Below are positions 18,935 to 31,347 of a stretch of 64,000 nucleotides of DNA, one piece after another. The position numbers and the translations under genes are program-made. Within the stretch, counting starts at the first letter, position 1. Every line of letters begins with the position of its first letter. The notes under the pieces were generated by a model that was not told where the DNA came from, did no database searches, and worked only from the letters and a program-made list of their open reading frames with translations. The stretch comes from Planctomycetota bacterium (GTDB lineage Bacteria; Planctomycetota; UBA8742; UBA2392), in contig QEVF01000004.1 of assembly GCA_003576915.1 (NCBI GenBank), positions 1 through 64,000 on the forward strand, read 5' to 3'.

Positions 18935-19389
18935 ACGACTCGCACACGATTCTGCTCGTGGAAGACAACCCCGACGACGAGGAACTGACCCTGCGCGCCC
19001 TGCGCAAGGGCGGCGTAAGCCAGCCCGTGCAGGTCGCCCGTGACGGCCCCGAGGCTTTGGATTACCTCTTCGGGCTCCATGCCTTCGCCGGGCGCGACCC
19101 AACCCAGGTGCCGCGCGTGATGCTGCTGGACCTGAAACTGCCCAAACTGGGCGGCCTGGACGTTCTCAAGCGGGCACGCGCCGACGTGCGCACGCGCCTG
19201 ATGCCCGTGGTGATTCTCACGTCATCCGTTGAAGAGAGCGACCTCAAACAATGCTACGCCCTGGGCGCCAACAGCTACGTGCGCAAGCCCGTGGAGTTTG
19301 ACGAGTTCGTGGCCGTCATTCGCAGCATCGCCCATTACTGGCTGAGCCTCAACGAGCTGCCCGGGAGCCCCTACCGCCCCTGCGGCTGA
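18931..19389 (+). CDS. Single-domain response regulator (Rcp1-like)
   Basis: A 152-residue receiver domain with no output domain, of the Rcp1 type that partners phytochrome-like kinases. It has the acidic pocket E11-D12, phospho-acceptor Asp67 in L-L-D-L-K-L-P, the V-I-L-T-S-S-V segment and the conserved lysine in V-R-K-P-V-E. The start is TTG at 18931, overlapping the kinase stop as TTGA, which implies translational coupling. Output must go through protein contacts, perhaps with another kinase, a phosphotransferase or a motility component. Confidence 0.93.
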   Translation: MNDSHTILLVEDNPDDEELTLRALRKGGVSQPVQVARDGPEALDYLFGLHAFAGRDPTQVPRVMLLDLKLPKLGGLDVLKRARADVRTRLMPVVILTSSVEESDLKQCYALGANSYVRKPVEFDEFVAVIRSIAHYWLSLNELPGSPYRPCG

Positions 19390-19397
19390 CCGGCGCC

Positions 19398-19425
19398 TTG
19401 ACACCAAACATCAAAACTGTAAAAT
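19398..19425 (+). promoter_or_regulatory. Sigma-70-type promoter for the FliN-like gene
   Basis: TTGACA at 19398-19403, a 16-bp spacer and TAAAAT at 19420-19425: a near-consensus promoter 25 bases before the ATG at 19451. It separates this gene's transcription from the kinase operon. Confidence 0.75.
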
Positions 19426-19450
19426 GAGGTCCAGGCAGGAGCCTGTGGCC

Positions 19451-19702
19451 ATGGGGAACATCAACCGCATTCTGAAGATCGAAGTGCCGGTCCAGGTCAA
19501 GCTGGCCGAGAGGCGCATGTTCATTGGCGACGTGATCGAACTGGCCCCGGGCGCCGTGATTCAATTCGAGCGGCCCTACGACTCCCCCCTGGAACTCATG
19601 GCCAACGAACATGTGATTGCCAGCGGCACGGCCGTCAAGGTCAATGAGCACTTCGGCCTGCGCATTGTGAGCCTGGCCAAACCCTCCACACCCGGCGCCT
19701 GA
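19451..19702 (+). CDS. FliN-like SpoA-domain protein
   Basis: An 83-residue protein consisting almost only of a SpoA (FliN/FliM/YscQ C-terminal) domain: I-L-K-I-E-V-P-V-Q-V-K-L-A-E-R at the start, I-E-L-A-P-G-A-V-I-Q-F in the middle and V-K-V-N-E-H-F-G-L-R-I at the end. In flagellar motors and type III secretion systems this fold builds the cytoplasmic C-ring. No other flagellar or secretion gene lies in the window, so it is an orphan here. The ATG at 19451 has CAGGAG upstream; the frame opens earlier, at 19424, inside the -10 element, which argues against the longer form. It may act as a FliN subunit encoded apart from its partners. Confidence 0.8.
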   Translation: MGNINRILKIEVPVQVKLAERRMFIGDVIELAPGAVIQFERPYDSPLELMANEHVIASGTAVKVNEHFGLRIVSLAKPSTPGA

Positions 19703-19712
19703 GCGTGGCCGC

Positions 19713-21974
19713 CTAGCGATAGGCTTCCGTGTGCTGGGGCTGGGCCTCGCGAATCGCGGCCTGCCAGGCCTCGATCATGTCCTTGGCCAGAGAGAAGCTC
19801 TGGAAGCGGCCATCGATGGTTTCACGGCGGCACTCGTCAATCAGCTCGCGGTACTGCCTGTATTCCTCGAAGGTCATGGGCTCGGCAAAAAGCGCCTTGA
19901 TGTGCTCGATCTGCACCGCGTTGTCGCGCAGGCCCGCCTCCACCAGCACGTCGCGGAAGAACTCGAAGCGGTTCTCCACCACCCCGGCCTCGCCCTTGTC
20001 GGCGAGAATGGCAAAGCAATTGGCATTGAACGTCGTGTCCCGCACGTCCTTGTCCTCGGGCCTGCTCTTCTTGCGCAGGGCCGTAAGGCCGGCCACCAGG
20101 GCCGGGCGCGCCTTCTTGTAGTAGAACTTCTTGATGTAGAAGCGCGCGTCGTAAATGGGCTCCGTGATGCCCTGTGCCCGCATGTGCTCCGAGACGCCGG
20201 GCGACTGTTCGTCGCGCAGTTCCTCCATCAGGCGGTCAAAGAACTCGGGATGTTTTTCAAGGAGGGCCGGGTCCTTCCAATAGGCATTGGCCCACTGCAC
20301 AAAGCCCAGCGGCACACGATTGCAGGCCTTCGAAATCTCGTACAGCGTGTCCCCCAGCCTCCACAGAAATTCCGCGTTGTCCTTGTAGTCCTGGAAGGTC
20401 AGGCGCCAGATCTCCTGACCGAACTCGCCGAAATCCGTGCGCATGACCTGCTGCTGGAGCTGGTAGGTCGTCGTGAAGTACCACAGCGAATGCAGCCTCA
20501 CTTCCCGCGTGATCTGCCTGACGGTCGCGCCGGGAAGCGCAAAGCGCGTGCGGTAATCGTCCAGCACTTTCAACGTCGCCTCCTTGCCGTCCTTGCGCGC
20601 CAGCACACACAGGTCGTACTCGATGGCCGTGGACAGCAGCTCCAGCACCGGGCCGGTCATGTTGTCGCCGAAGGCCTTGACCAGAATGCCCACCACAGCC
20701 GCGCCGTTGTCGCGGGCATCGTCGCCGCTGAGCAGTTTGCGCGCGCGGATCACGGCATTGGCCTTCTCGCGGATGCCCTTGATTTCGTCGCTGGGGTCCG
20801 TCTCGCCGAAGGCGGCCTTGACCTCGTTGAGTGCCCGCTGCGCGTCGCCCTCCTCAATGGCCTTGCGCGCGGCGAGGTAATGCTCCACCTGCTCCCTGAG
20901 CGCATCGGCGCGCCGGGTGAAATCGGCGCCGATGGTCGCGGCCTTGAGCCGGTCGCGGGCCACGTCGGGCTTGCCCTGCGCCACGAGACGGACAATTTCC
21001 TTCTCGAGTTCGTCAAACTCGCGCGCGGCCTGCTGCCCGGCGTCCTGCTTTTCCCTCAGCGTGGCCAGCTCCAGGGCGTCCTTGAGGTCGGCGCTTTCGC
21101 CGTGTTCCCGGATGAAGACCTCGAGCGTGCGCCTGGCCTCGCCCGGCTTGCCGTTGGCCATCAGGGTTCGGGCGTCGGCCAGCACGACCTGCTCGGGCGT
21201 GGGCCCGCTGTCGCGCAAGATGAAGAACCCGATCAGCAGCACCGCGCAAAGCAGCACCACGCCCGCCGCCATCACGATCATCGTGGTCTTGGAGGACTTG
21301 CCCTGCGCCTCCATCAGGGCTTCCAGGGCTTCGTGGTAGCGGGTGTACTCCTTCTCGGCCGTAGCGCTCAGCTCGATGATGCGCGTCTTCATCTTGTCCG
21401 GGTCGATGCGCGTTTCCTCGACGATGCGCTTGTAGACCTCGTCGGCGGGGTCCTGCACCACCTTGTACAGCTTGATCTCCTGGCTGTTCTCGCCGCGCGG
21501 CCGGAAAGTCTTGACGAAGGCGTTGGGCACCTCGGCCTTGTTCATGGCCAAAAACACCGTCTCGGTGAAGTAGATTTCGTCGGGGTTGGTGGCCTTTTCG
21601 ATCTTGGCAGCCACGTTCACGGCGTCGCCGAAGACGTCCGTGTCCGTCAGGGTCACATCGCCCGAGTTGATGGAAACCTTGATGTGGATCTGGTCCTGCT
21701 CGGAAAGGCCCTGGTTGTATTTGCGCAGCGTGTACTGCATGTAGGTGCCGCACTGCACGGCGTTGGTCGGGCTTTCAAACGTGATCAGGAAGCTGTCACC
21801 GATGGTCTTGATGACCTTGCCCTCGAAATGGGCCACGATGGGCATCAGCAGCTTGTTGTGGGTCTCCAGCCGGTTCATGAGCTGGTCGCGCGAGATCTTC
21901 TCCGTGTGGCGCGTGAAGCCGGAGATATCCGTGAACATGATGGTCAGGTTGCGCTGAATTCGCTTCGTTGACAT
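19713..21974 (-). CDS. Class III adenylate/guanylate cyclase with membrane anchor and large C-terminal region
   Basis: A 753-residue protein. Residues 1-190 form a class III nucleotide cyclase domain, with M-F-T-D-I-S-G-F-T (metal ligand Asp16), K-T-I-G-D-S-F (second Asp) and V-F-G-D-A-V-N-V-A-A-K. At the end of that motif the usual transition-state Arg is Lys, so activity or specificity may be altered. A single membrane helix lies near residues 236-258 (M-I-V-M-A-A-G-V-V-L-L). About 490 residues follow, mostly helical, with TPR-like repeats at first and an unrecognised domain after that, probably on the other side of the membrane. The start ATG at 21974 is 54 bases from the divergent dapA-family gene; the frame stays open further upstream but would run into that gene. 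Confidence 0.9.
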   Translation of the reverse strand: MSTKRIQRNLTIMFTDISGFTRHTEKISRDQLMNRLETHNKLLMPIVAHFEGKVIKTIGDSFLITFESPTNAVQCGTYMQYTLRKYNQGLSEQDQIHIKVSINSGDVTLTDTDVFGDAVNVAAKIEKATNPDEIYFTETVFLAMNKAEVPNAFVKTFRPRGENSQEIKLYKVVQDPADEVYKRIVEETRIDPDKMKTRIIELSATAEKEYTRYHEALEALMEAQGKSSKTTMIVMAAGVVLLCAVLLIGFFILRDSGPTPEQVVLADARTLMANGKPGEARRTLEVFIREHGESADLKDALELATLREKQDAGQQAAREFDELEKEIVRLVAQGKPDVARDRLKAATIGADFTRRADALREQVEHYLAARKAIEEGDAQRALNEVKAAFGETDPSDEIKGIREKANAVIRARKLLSGDDARDNGAAVVGILVKAFGDNMTGPVLELLSTAIEYDLCVLARKDGKEATLKVLDDYRTRFALPGATVRQITREVRLHSLWYFTTTYQLQQQVMRTDFGEFGQEIWRLTFQDYKDNAEFLWRLGDTLYEISKACNRVPLGFVQWANAYWKDPALLEKHPEFFDRLMEELRDEQSPGVSEHMRAQGITEPIYDARFYIKKFYYKKARPALVAGLTALRKKSRPEDKDVRDTTFNANCFAILADKGEAGVVENRFEFFRDVLVEAGLRDNAVQIEHIKALFAEPMTFEEYRQYRELIDECRRETIDGRFQSFSLAKDMIEAWQAAIREAQPQHTEAYR

Positions 21975-22028
21975 GTGAGCCCCTGAGGCCGTGCTATCTT
22001 GTCGGGCAGTCCGATCACCGAGGTCACA

Positions 22029-22889
22029 ATGTACCTGCCAACTGGCGCCTTTGCACCCGTTCCCACGCCCTTCACGCCGGAGGGCAACGTGGACGCGCCC
22101 GCCCTGCGCGCCCACCTGGCCTGGCTGGAGCAGGAGGGACTTTCCGGCGCTCTGATTTTGGGCACCAATGGCGAGTTCCCCTCCCTTTCCTTTGCCGAAA
22201 AGCGCGCCGTCGCCTATACCGCCGCGCGCGGCGGGCGCCCGAAGCTGCAGCTCATGCTCTGTGTGGGCTCCTGCGCCCTGCCGGAAACCCTGGAGCTGCT
22301 GGCCCTGGCCAAGGAGTACGCCTTTGACAGCGTGCTCTGCCCGCCTCCCTGGTACTACCGCAACGCGAGCGTGGCGGGCCTGGCGGCCTTCTTCCGGCGG
22401 GTGCTCGACGCCAGCCGCCTGCCCGTGCTGCTCTACCACATCCCCCAGCTCACGGGCATCGCGCTGGGCGATGAGTTGCTTGATGCCGTCGGCCCCCACG
22501 CCAACCTCGCCGGCATCAAGGACAGCACGGGCGATGAAGGCGAACTGGCGCGGCTTGCGCCCCGCTTCAGGGACGGCGCGTATATGGTGGGCAGCGACAA
22601 ACTGATTGCCAGGGCGCTGGAGGCCGGGGGGCGCGGCAGCATCACGGCGGCTGCCAGCGTGGTGCCGGACCTTGTGGCGAGTATCAGGGCGCAGCCGGGG
22701 CAGCAGGGTAAGCTGAACAGCGTGCGTGGCCTGCTGGAAAAGTTCGGCCTGGGGCCCGCGGTGAAGGCCATTTTGAGGCGCAAGGGCTTTGGCGCCTATG
22801 CCGCGCGCCCGCCGCTGCTGAACCTGGAGGAGGGGCAGGAGGCGCAGTTGATGACGATGCTGGACATGTTCGGCGCGGTGAAGTGGTGA
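22029..22889 (+). CDS. Dihydrodipicolinate synthase / N-acetylneuraminate lyase family aldolase
   Basis: A 286-residue (beta/alpha)8 class I aldolase of the DapA/NanA family. Schiff-base Lys164 lies in A-G-I-K-D-S-T-G-D and the catalytic tyrosine is Tyr136 in L-L-Y-H-I-P. G-A-L-I-L-G-T-N-G-E-F at residue 40 corresponds to the G-T-T-G-E substrate loop, with Asn in place of the second Thr. This deviation, with P-P-P-W-Y-Y in place of the common P-Y-Y-N, argues for another 2-keto acid aldolase rather than a lysine-pathway DapA. The ATG at 22029 has GAGG upstream. It stands alone between the cyclase gene and the rRNA operon. Confidence 0.85.
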   Translation: MYLPTGAFAPVPTPFTPEGNVDAPALRAHLAWLEQEGLSGALILGTNGEFPSLSFAEKRAVAYTAARGGRPKLQLMLCVGSCALPETLELLALAKEYAFDSVLCPPPWYYRNASVAGLAAFFRRVLDASRLPVLLYHIPQLTGIALGDELLDAVGPHANLAGIKDSTGDEGELARLAPRFRDGAYMVGSDKLIARALEAGGRGSITAAASVVPDLVASIRAQPGQQGKLNSVRGLLEKFGLGPAVKAILRRKGFGAYAARPPLLNLEEGQEAQLMTMLDMFGAVKW

Positions 22890-22900
22890 GTGGGCGGAAA

Positions 22901-22937
22901 AACGGACACGGGCCGCGGATTGCTCCGCGGCCCGTGT
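22901..22937 (-). terminator. rRNA operon terminator
   Basis: A perfect 14-bp stem (22906-22919 with 22924-22937, loop TTGC) is followed on the minus strand by CCGTTTTTCC. It lies directly after the 5S gene. The stem may also stop the converging dapA-family transcript, but that side has no T-tract. Confidence 0.88.
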
Positions 22938-22940
22938 TAT

Positions 22941-23052
22941 ACCCCGGCACCGACCTACTTTCGCCTTTCGACTATCATCGGCCCCAAAGGCTTAACTTCC
23001 GAGTTCGAGATGGGATCGGGTGTGTCCCTTTGGGTATGGGCACCGAGAAAAC
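22941..23052 (-). rRNA. rrf: 5S ribosomal RNA
   Basis: The minus strand carries the 5S core, with C-C-C-G-A-T-C-C-C-A-T-C-T-C-G-A-A-C-T-C-G-G and G-T-T-A-A-G-C, about 112 bases long. The ends are estimated from the terminal pairing. It is the last gene of the operon. Confidence 0.93.
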
Positions 23053-23098
23053 TGCCAAGCGGCGAGGCCGCCTGAAATTGTCAAAGGTTCCTGACGAA

Positions 23099-23117
23099 CA
23101 GCACTGTGAGTTTCGTA
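23099..23117 (-). other. Distal processing-stem arm after 23S
   Basis: The minus strand reads TACGAAACTCACAGTGCTG, complementary to the element at 26499-26519 on the other side of the 23S gene, with a two-base bulge. In the precursor RNA the two could pair outside the main 23S stem. A boxA-like CCTTTGACAATTT follows at about 23074-23087, before 5S. Confidence 0.6.
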
Positions 23118-23249
23118 CGGATACTTGCGTATCGCGGGCACATGTCTGACTATGAATCGCTTTGGAATCGTGTCTTGACTATTATATTCACACCGCACAA
23201 GGAACCCGTGCTTGCGCACGGACTCAGGTGACGGGCATGAAGATAATTG

Positions 23250-26192
<2,943 letters not shown>

Positions 26193-26498
26193 ACAATAAT
26201 CTCCAGGTCCGCCGACCTGTCGTGCCACCCCGCCTGGATAGGACGGGATGTCCCCTGCTTCTTCCGCCCGCGAGCAAGAATCACTCATCCGCGGGCAGTG
26301 TGCCAACCGGGGTCATGCAGTGAAGACACGATCCGTAGCGATGCAGCGGTCTTTGGCTCACGCCAGAAACAGCTGCTGGTTCATTTCTCAGACTCGCCGA
26401 ACTCAATCATCCAGGAGCGGCGAAGCCCCTGAACGAGTGAATACGACTACTAACTTCCAACCGGCTCTGCAGCCGGCTAGAAGCCGTTGTGCCTCTAA

Positions 26499-26534
26499 TA
26501 CGAAACTCACAGTATGCTGTTGTCAAAGAACGAG
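26499..26534 (-). promoter_or_regulatory. boxA and distal processing-stem arm before 23S
   Basis: The minus strand at 26520-26534 contains CGTTCTTTGACAAC, a boxA antitermination element of the kind found before 23S genes. The adjacent CAGCATACTGTGAGTTTCG (arm 26499-26519) is complementary to the element at 23099-23117. The rest of the 26193-26674 spacer holds no gene. Confidence 0.65.
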
Positions 26535-26674
26535 TACTCTCGACAGCTTCCGCCGAGGCGGAAACTGCCGCAAGAGCACCGGGTCAAGCACCCTGTCGCA
26601 TCTCACGCGCGTAAACGCGCGCCTGTTGCCGGATGCCCGTTCCGAAACTCTCGCGGGCTGACGCCATGCAGGTC

Positions 26675-26749
26675 TGGTGGACCTGAGGGGATTCGAACCC
26701 CTGACCCTCGGCTTGCAAAGCCGATGCTCTACCACTGAGCTACAGGCCC
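26675..26749 (-). tRNA. tRNA-Ala (TGC)
   Basis: A 75-base cloverleaf including an encoded CCA end. The anticodon loop is TTTGCAA (TGC), the T arm is GTTCGAATC, and the acceptor stem is GGGCCTG/CAGGTCC with discriminator A. It lies in the 16S-23S spacer, as usual for this operon type. Confidence 0.97.
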
Positions 26750-26830
26750 GTGCCTGCCAAGGCAGACCCCGAAGGTCCCATGCTTCCCGGGTTCACAATC
26801 AACCCTGGCCCAAGGCCAGCCCCGGAGAGA

Positions 26831-26907
26831 TGGTGCGCCGGGGCGGACTCGAACCGCCGACCTCACGCTTATCAGGCGTGTGCTCTAACCAGCTGAGCTA
26901 CCGGCGC
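26831..26907 (-). tRNA. tRNA-Ile (GAT)
   Basis: A 77-base cloverleaf with encoded CCA. The anticodon loop is CTGATAA (GAT), the T arm is GTTCGAGTC, and the acceptor stem is GCGCCGG/CCGGCGC with discriminator A. It is the first tRNA after 16S in transcription order. Confidence 0.97.
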
Positions 26908-27052
26908 GGCTGAGCCCGAGGGAAGCTCCGATGGGGCCGAACAGCGGCCCCATCAGGCGTCATTATGTTGAATAGCCAAAGCGTGAGGAAGTGCCTAAAC
27001 ATCGCGGTTGCTTGCGCCGAACCGGTATGACCCGGTTCCCGCGAAGTCTATT

Positions 27053-28585
<1,533 letters not shown>

Positions 28586-28960
28586 CAAAATTTCGTTTCG
28601 GTACCGGCTTGCGCCGACACCGATAATTGACGAAAATTCGAACCGGCTCACATCACTTGGCAAACTCAAAACTCGAATTGATCGAGTGTTGCGTTTTGCA
28701 AAGATGTGATGGTTACTTTTGCGAGCGGCACGCCCCTTCAACGAACCGAAGTTCTCAGGAGCTTCCTCTCGCGACCAGGCCTGCTGTGCAGACCTGGCGT
28801 GGGCAGGACATGGCTTGCGCCACGCCCGCCCGGATCCTTCCACCAAGGCGCCTTGCGGCATCCCCGGCAGACGCGGTTTCTGACACTTCTCCACATGAGA
28901 GAAACGGCTGAGTCCGAAGACTCCGCCTGTCAGCCCGCCTCACATCCTCGCGCTTTTGGC

Positions 28961-28980
28961 TATTCAGTTTTCAAAGAGCC
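28961..28980 (-). promoter_or_regulatory. rrn leader boxA antitermination element
   Basis: The minus strand reads GGCTCTTTGAAAACTGAATA, an almost exact match to the boxA element of bacterial rRNA leaders that recruits NusB/S10. It lies about 375 bases before mature 16S. Confidence 0.85.
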
Positions 28981-29278
28981 GTTTTGCCCGCTATCCGCTC
29001 TCGCGGCGCCACAGACAAAACAACCGATGCACAACGACCCTGCACTTGGCTGGGCCGGTTGGGCACCGGGCGCGCAGGGCTCAAAGCCCCAGGCGTTCAA
29101 TGCCAAATCCAGCACAGCGGTTGTCGGGTATTTCGCGCTCGTCACTTCTCGCGGCCGGACCTGAACTCTGGCCGACCCGCTTGATGCGTGCCGCAACTTC
29201 CCCGTCGCTTATTCAGTTTCTGCTTCGTCCTGCTGCCTGCTGCGTCCACTGCTCCGCCATGACTGCTGCGGGACGCCC

Positions 29279-29307
29279 ACCGTAGCGAGCCCTGACCCGC
29301 CAGTCAA
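29279..29307 (-). promoter_or_regulatory. rRNA operon promoter, downstream copy
   Basis: TTGACT at 29307-29302, a 17-bp spacer and TACGGT at 29284-29279 on the minus strand. The -35 box is embedded in GCTTGACTGG, shared with the copy 142 bases upstream. Confidence 0.6.
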
Positions 29308-29421
29308 GCAAGAAAACAACTTTTCTTTGCTCGACCTTACTCCCTGCCTAACAAGCACTTGCAGCTTTGCTCACTTCTTCTGAACCGCTCTTTCCCGCCC
29401 CTTTGGCCTGCGGGGCGGGTA

Positions 29422-29449
29422 AGAGTAACGACAATCGGCCCCCAGTCAA
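29422..29449 (-). promoter_or_regulatory. rRNA operon promoter, upstream copy
   Basis: TTGACT at 29449-29444, a 16-bp spacer and TACTCT at 29427-29422 on the minus strand, again with GCTTGACTGG around the -35 box. The two tandem promoters resemble the P1/P2 arrangement of other rRNA operons. Confidence 0.6.
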
Positions 29450-29512
29450 GCTTCACTTAAGTTTTTCTTCAAAAAGCCTGCCGCCCCGCTTGCCAGGCCC
29501 GGCCCCGGGCCA

Positions 29513-30028
29513 TCAGTAGGCCGTCAGCGCCACGATCCGGCGCCCCTCCAGCAGCTTGCGGCCGCCCAGAAAGCCCAGCTCCACCACAAAGGCGCAGGCC
29601 ACCACGCTGGCCCCCTGCTTCTCCACAAGGTCGCAGGCGGCCCTGGCCGTGCCCCCCGTAGCCAGCAGGTCGTCGATGATGACGACGCGCTCGCCGCGCC
29701 GCACGCCGTCGGTGTGCATCTCCAGGGTGCCTTCGCCGTACTCCAGCTTGTAGCTCGTGGATACGCGCTGATATGGCAGCTTGCCGGGTTTGCGCACGGG
29801 CGAGAAGGGCAGGCGCAGGGTGTGGGCGAGCACGGCGCCGAAGATGAAGCCGCGCGCCTCGATGCCGACGATGCGCTGGGGCTTGAGGCCCTCGATTTGT
29901 TTCTCGAAGGCGCCATTGATGGCGGCCATGGCGGTGGGGTCGGCCAGGACGGGCGTGATGTCCTTGAAAATGATGCCCTTCTTGGGGAAGTCCGGGATGT
30001 CGCGAATCAGCTTGCGCACGCTTTCCAT
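29513..30028 (-). CDS. apt: Adenine phosphoribosyltransferase
   Basis: A 171-residue type I phosphoribosyltransferase, standard length, salvaging adenine with PRPP to AMP in the cytosol. The PRPP loop is V-V-I-I-D-D-L-L-A-T-G-G-T-A (about residues 115-128). The N-terminal I-P-D-F-P-K-K-G-I-I-F-K-D-I-T-P is the APT signature, and I-E-A-R-G-F-I-F-G follows. The ATG at 30028 has GGAG seven bases upstream, so it is preferred over a start six codons earlier. Its end faces the rRNA promoters, with both on the minus strand. Confidence 0.96.
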   Translation of the reverse strand: MESVRKLIRDIPDFPKKGIIFKDITPVLADPTAMAAINGAFEKQIEGLKPQRIVGIEARGFIFGAVLAHTLRLPFSPVRKPGKLPYQRVSTSYKLEYGEGTLEMHTDGVRRGERVVIIDDLLATGGTARAACDLVEKQGASVVACAFVVELGFLGGRKLLEGRRIVALTAY

Positions 30029-30111
30029 GGTCACTCCAGTTGACACGTCAAGAATGTCAGCGTTTCGCTTTTACGCTTTGCCGGGGGAAGGTGCAAGAAG
30101 CCCACTCTGGC

Positions 30112-30117
30112 TATACT
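30112..30117 (+). promoter_or_regulatory. -10 element directly before the FUSC gene
   Basis: GCTATACT ends seven bases before the ATG at 30125, with no ribosome-binding site between, so a leaderless or nearly leaderless transcript is likely. Confidence 0.45.
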
Positions 30118-30124
30118 CGCGCCC

Positions 30125-31282
30125 ATGAACCTGGTTCACGCGGCCAAGACGGGACTCGCGGCGGCGATCACTGCCGTCATCTACCTCGCCTTCAGCATCC
30201 CCCACGGTTTCTGGGCCGTGGTCTCCGCTGTCGTCGTCATGCAGGCCAACATCGGCAGCTCCCTCAAGGCCTCCTGGGCGCGGCTTTTGGGCACAGCCAT
30301 CGGCGCCCTGATCGGCGCCGTGCTGGCCGCCGCCATCAATGCCCTGTGGCCGGGCATGCTGGCCCAGGGCGAGGGCCTGGGCCTGGGCCGGGCATCGCTC
30401 GTGGCGCTGGCCGCCGGCGCGGGCGTGGCCTTGACGGGCGCACTCTGCGTGGCACTGCGCCTCAAGGATGCCTATCGCCTCGCCGGCGTCACCTGCGCCA
30501 TCGTGCTGCTCGTGTTCGCCCAGCACCCCTGGGAGAGCGCCCTTCAGCGCACCCTGGATGTCGCCCTGGGCATCTTTGTGGCCCTGGTCGTCACGGTATT
30601 CGTCTGGCCCTCGCGCGCACGGCAGCAGCTTTCCGCGAAGCTCTCAGAGGTGCTGCGCGACATTGCCGCGCTTTGCGCCGCGCTGGAGCACGCCTACCAG
30701 AATCGCTGTTACCTGCCGCAGGAACTGGGGGCCATGCGCGATGCCATGAAGCAGAAGTTCCGTGAAAGCCGCGCCCTGCTGCAGGAGGCGGACAACGAGC
30801 CGGGCCGCACGGCCGCGGAGGCCGCGGCCCTGGGCGAGTTGTTTGTGGGCGTGGAGCGCCTGCTCGAACATGTCCTGAGCCTGGATGAAGCCGCTCGCTC
30901 CAGCGACGCCGACCCGGGCGACCCCCATGAAGAGCCGCGCGACGACGAACTGCACCGGGCAGTTGCCGGCGAGGTCAGGGATCTCACGGCACTGGTGAAG
31001 GCGGGATGCGAAGCACTGGCGGACGCCCTGATCAGGAGGGGCCAGTTGCCCGAACTCGCCGGCATGGACGAAGCCGTGGGTCGCCTGGACGCGCGGCTGC
31101 TTGAGCTGAGAACGTCGGGCATTTCGCGCCGCCAGCCGCTCGATGAAGTGATGCGCTTCCATATGTTCGTGCAGGCGCTCAAGGCGCTGAGCCGCGACCT
31201 GGCCGAGGCCGTGGCCAAGCTGCGCGCGAGGGCCGGGCGCGACCTGGACCCCGCTCAGGTCACGCGCCGCGTCAGGCGCTGA
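30125..31282 (+). CDS. FUSC / aromatic acid exporter family membrane protein
   Basis: A 385-residue protein. Residues 1-165 hold five or six membrane helices with the FUSC/ArAE pattern: a first helix (A-A-K-T-G-L-A-A-A-I-T-A), then F-W-A-V-V-S-A-V-V-V-M-Q and the G-T-A-I-G-A-L-I-G-A helix. Residues 175-385 are a helical cytoplasmic domain. Proteins of this family (YccS, AaeB, YgaE-like) export aromatic acids or other small anions; the substrate here is unknown. A single FUSC half is present, so it probably works as an oligomer. It is divergent from apt, and a cytochrome lipoprotein gene follows after 65 bases. Confidence 0.85.
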   Translation: MNLVHAAKTGLAAAITAVIYLAFSIPHGFWAVVSAVVVMQANIGSSLKASWARLLGTAIGALIGAVLAAAINALWPGMLAQGEGLGLGRASLVALAAGAGVALTGALCVALRLKDAYRLAGVTCAIVLLVFAQHPWESALQRTLDVALGIFVALVVTVFVWPSRARQQLSAKLSEVLRDIAALCAALEHAYQNRCYLPQELGAMRDAMKQKFRESRALLQEADNEPGRTAAEAAALGELFVGVERLLEHVLSLDEAARSSDADPGDPHEEPRDDELHRAVAGEVRDLTALVKAGCEALADALIRRGQLPELAGMDEAVGRLDARLLELRTSGISRRQPLDEVMRFHMFVQALKALSRDLAEAVAKLRARAGRDLDPAQVTRRVRR

Positions 31283-31347
31283 TTGCGCAGGATGGGAACG
31301 GGACGGGCCGATGCTATGCTGCGCGCCGCGCCCCGAGGACCGATGCC

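Larger units (their letters stand above)
28586..29512 (-). other. rRNA operon leader and promoter region, no gene
   Basis: This 0.9-kb stretch between apt and 16S holds no convincing gene; the open frames are short and of unbiased composition. It contains two promoter candidates (29422-29449 and 29279-29307), a boxA (28961-28980), the 16S processing arm (28640-28650) and several hairpins, among them one with stem GGCGTGG/CCACGCC near 28797-28827. A weak 5-bp hairpin followed by TTTTT just after the apt stop (about 29474-29502) could terminate apt. Confidence 0.75.

Noticed and set aside
16751..19102. A 783-codon minus-strand frame opposite the PAS kinase
   Set aside because: The plus strand has complete kinase domains; the minus product is H/G/A-rich with no motif.
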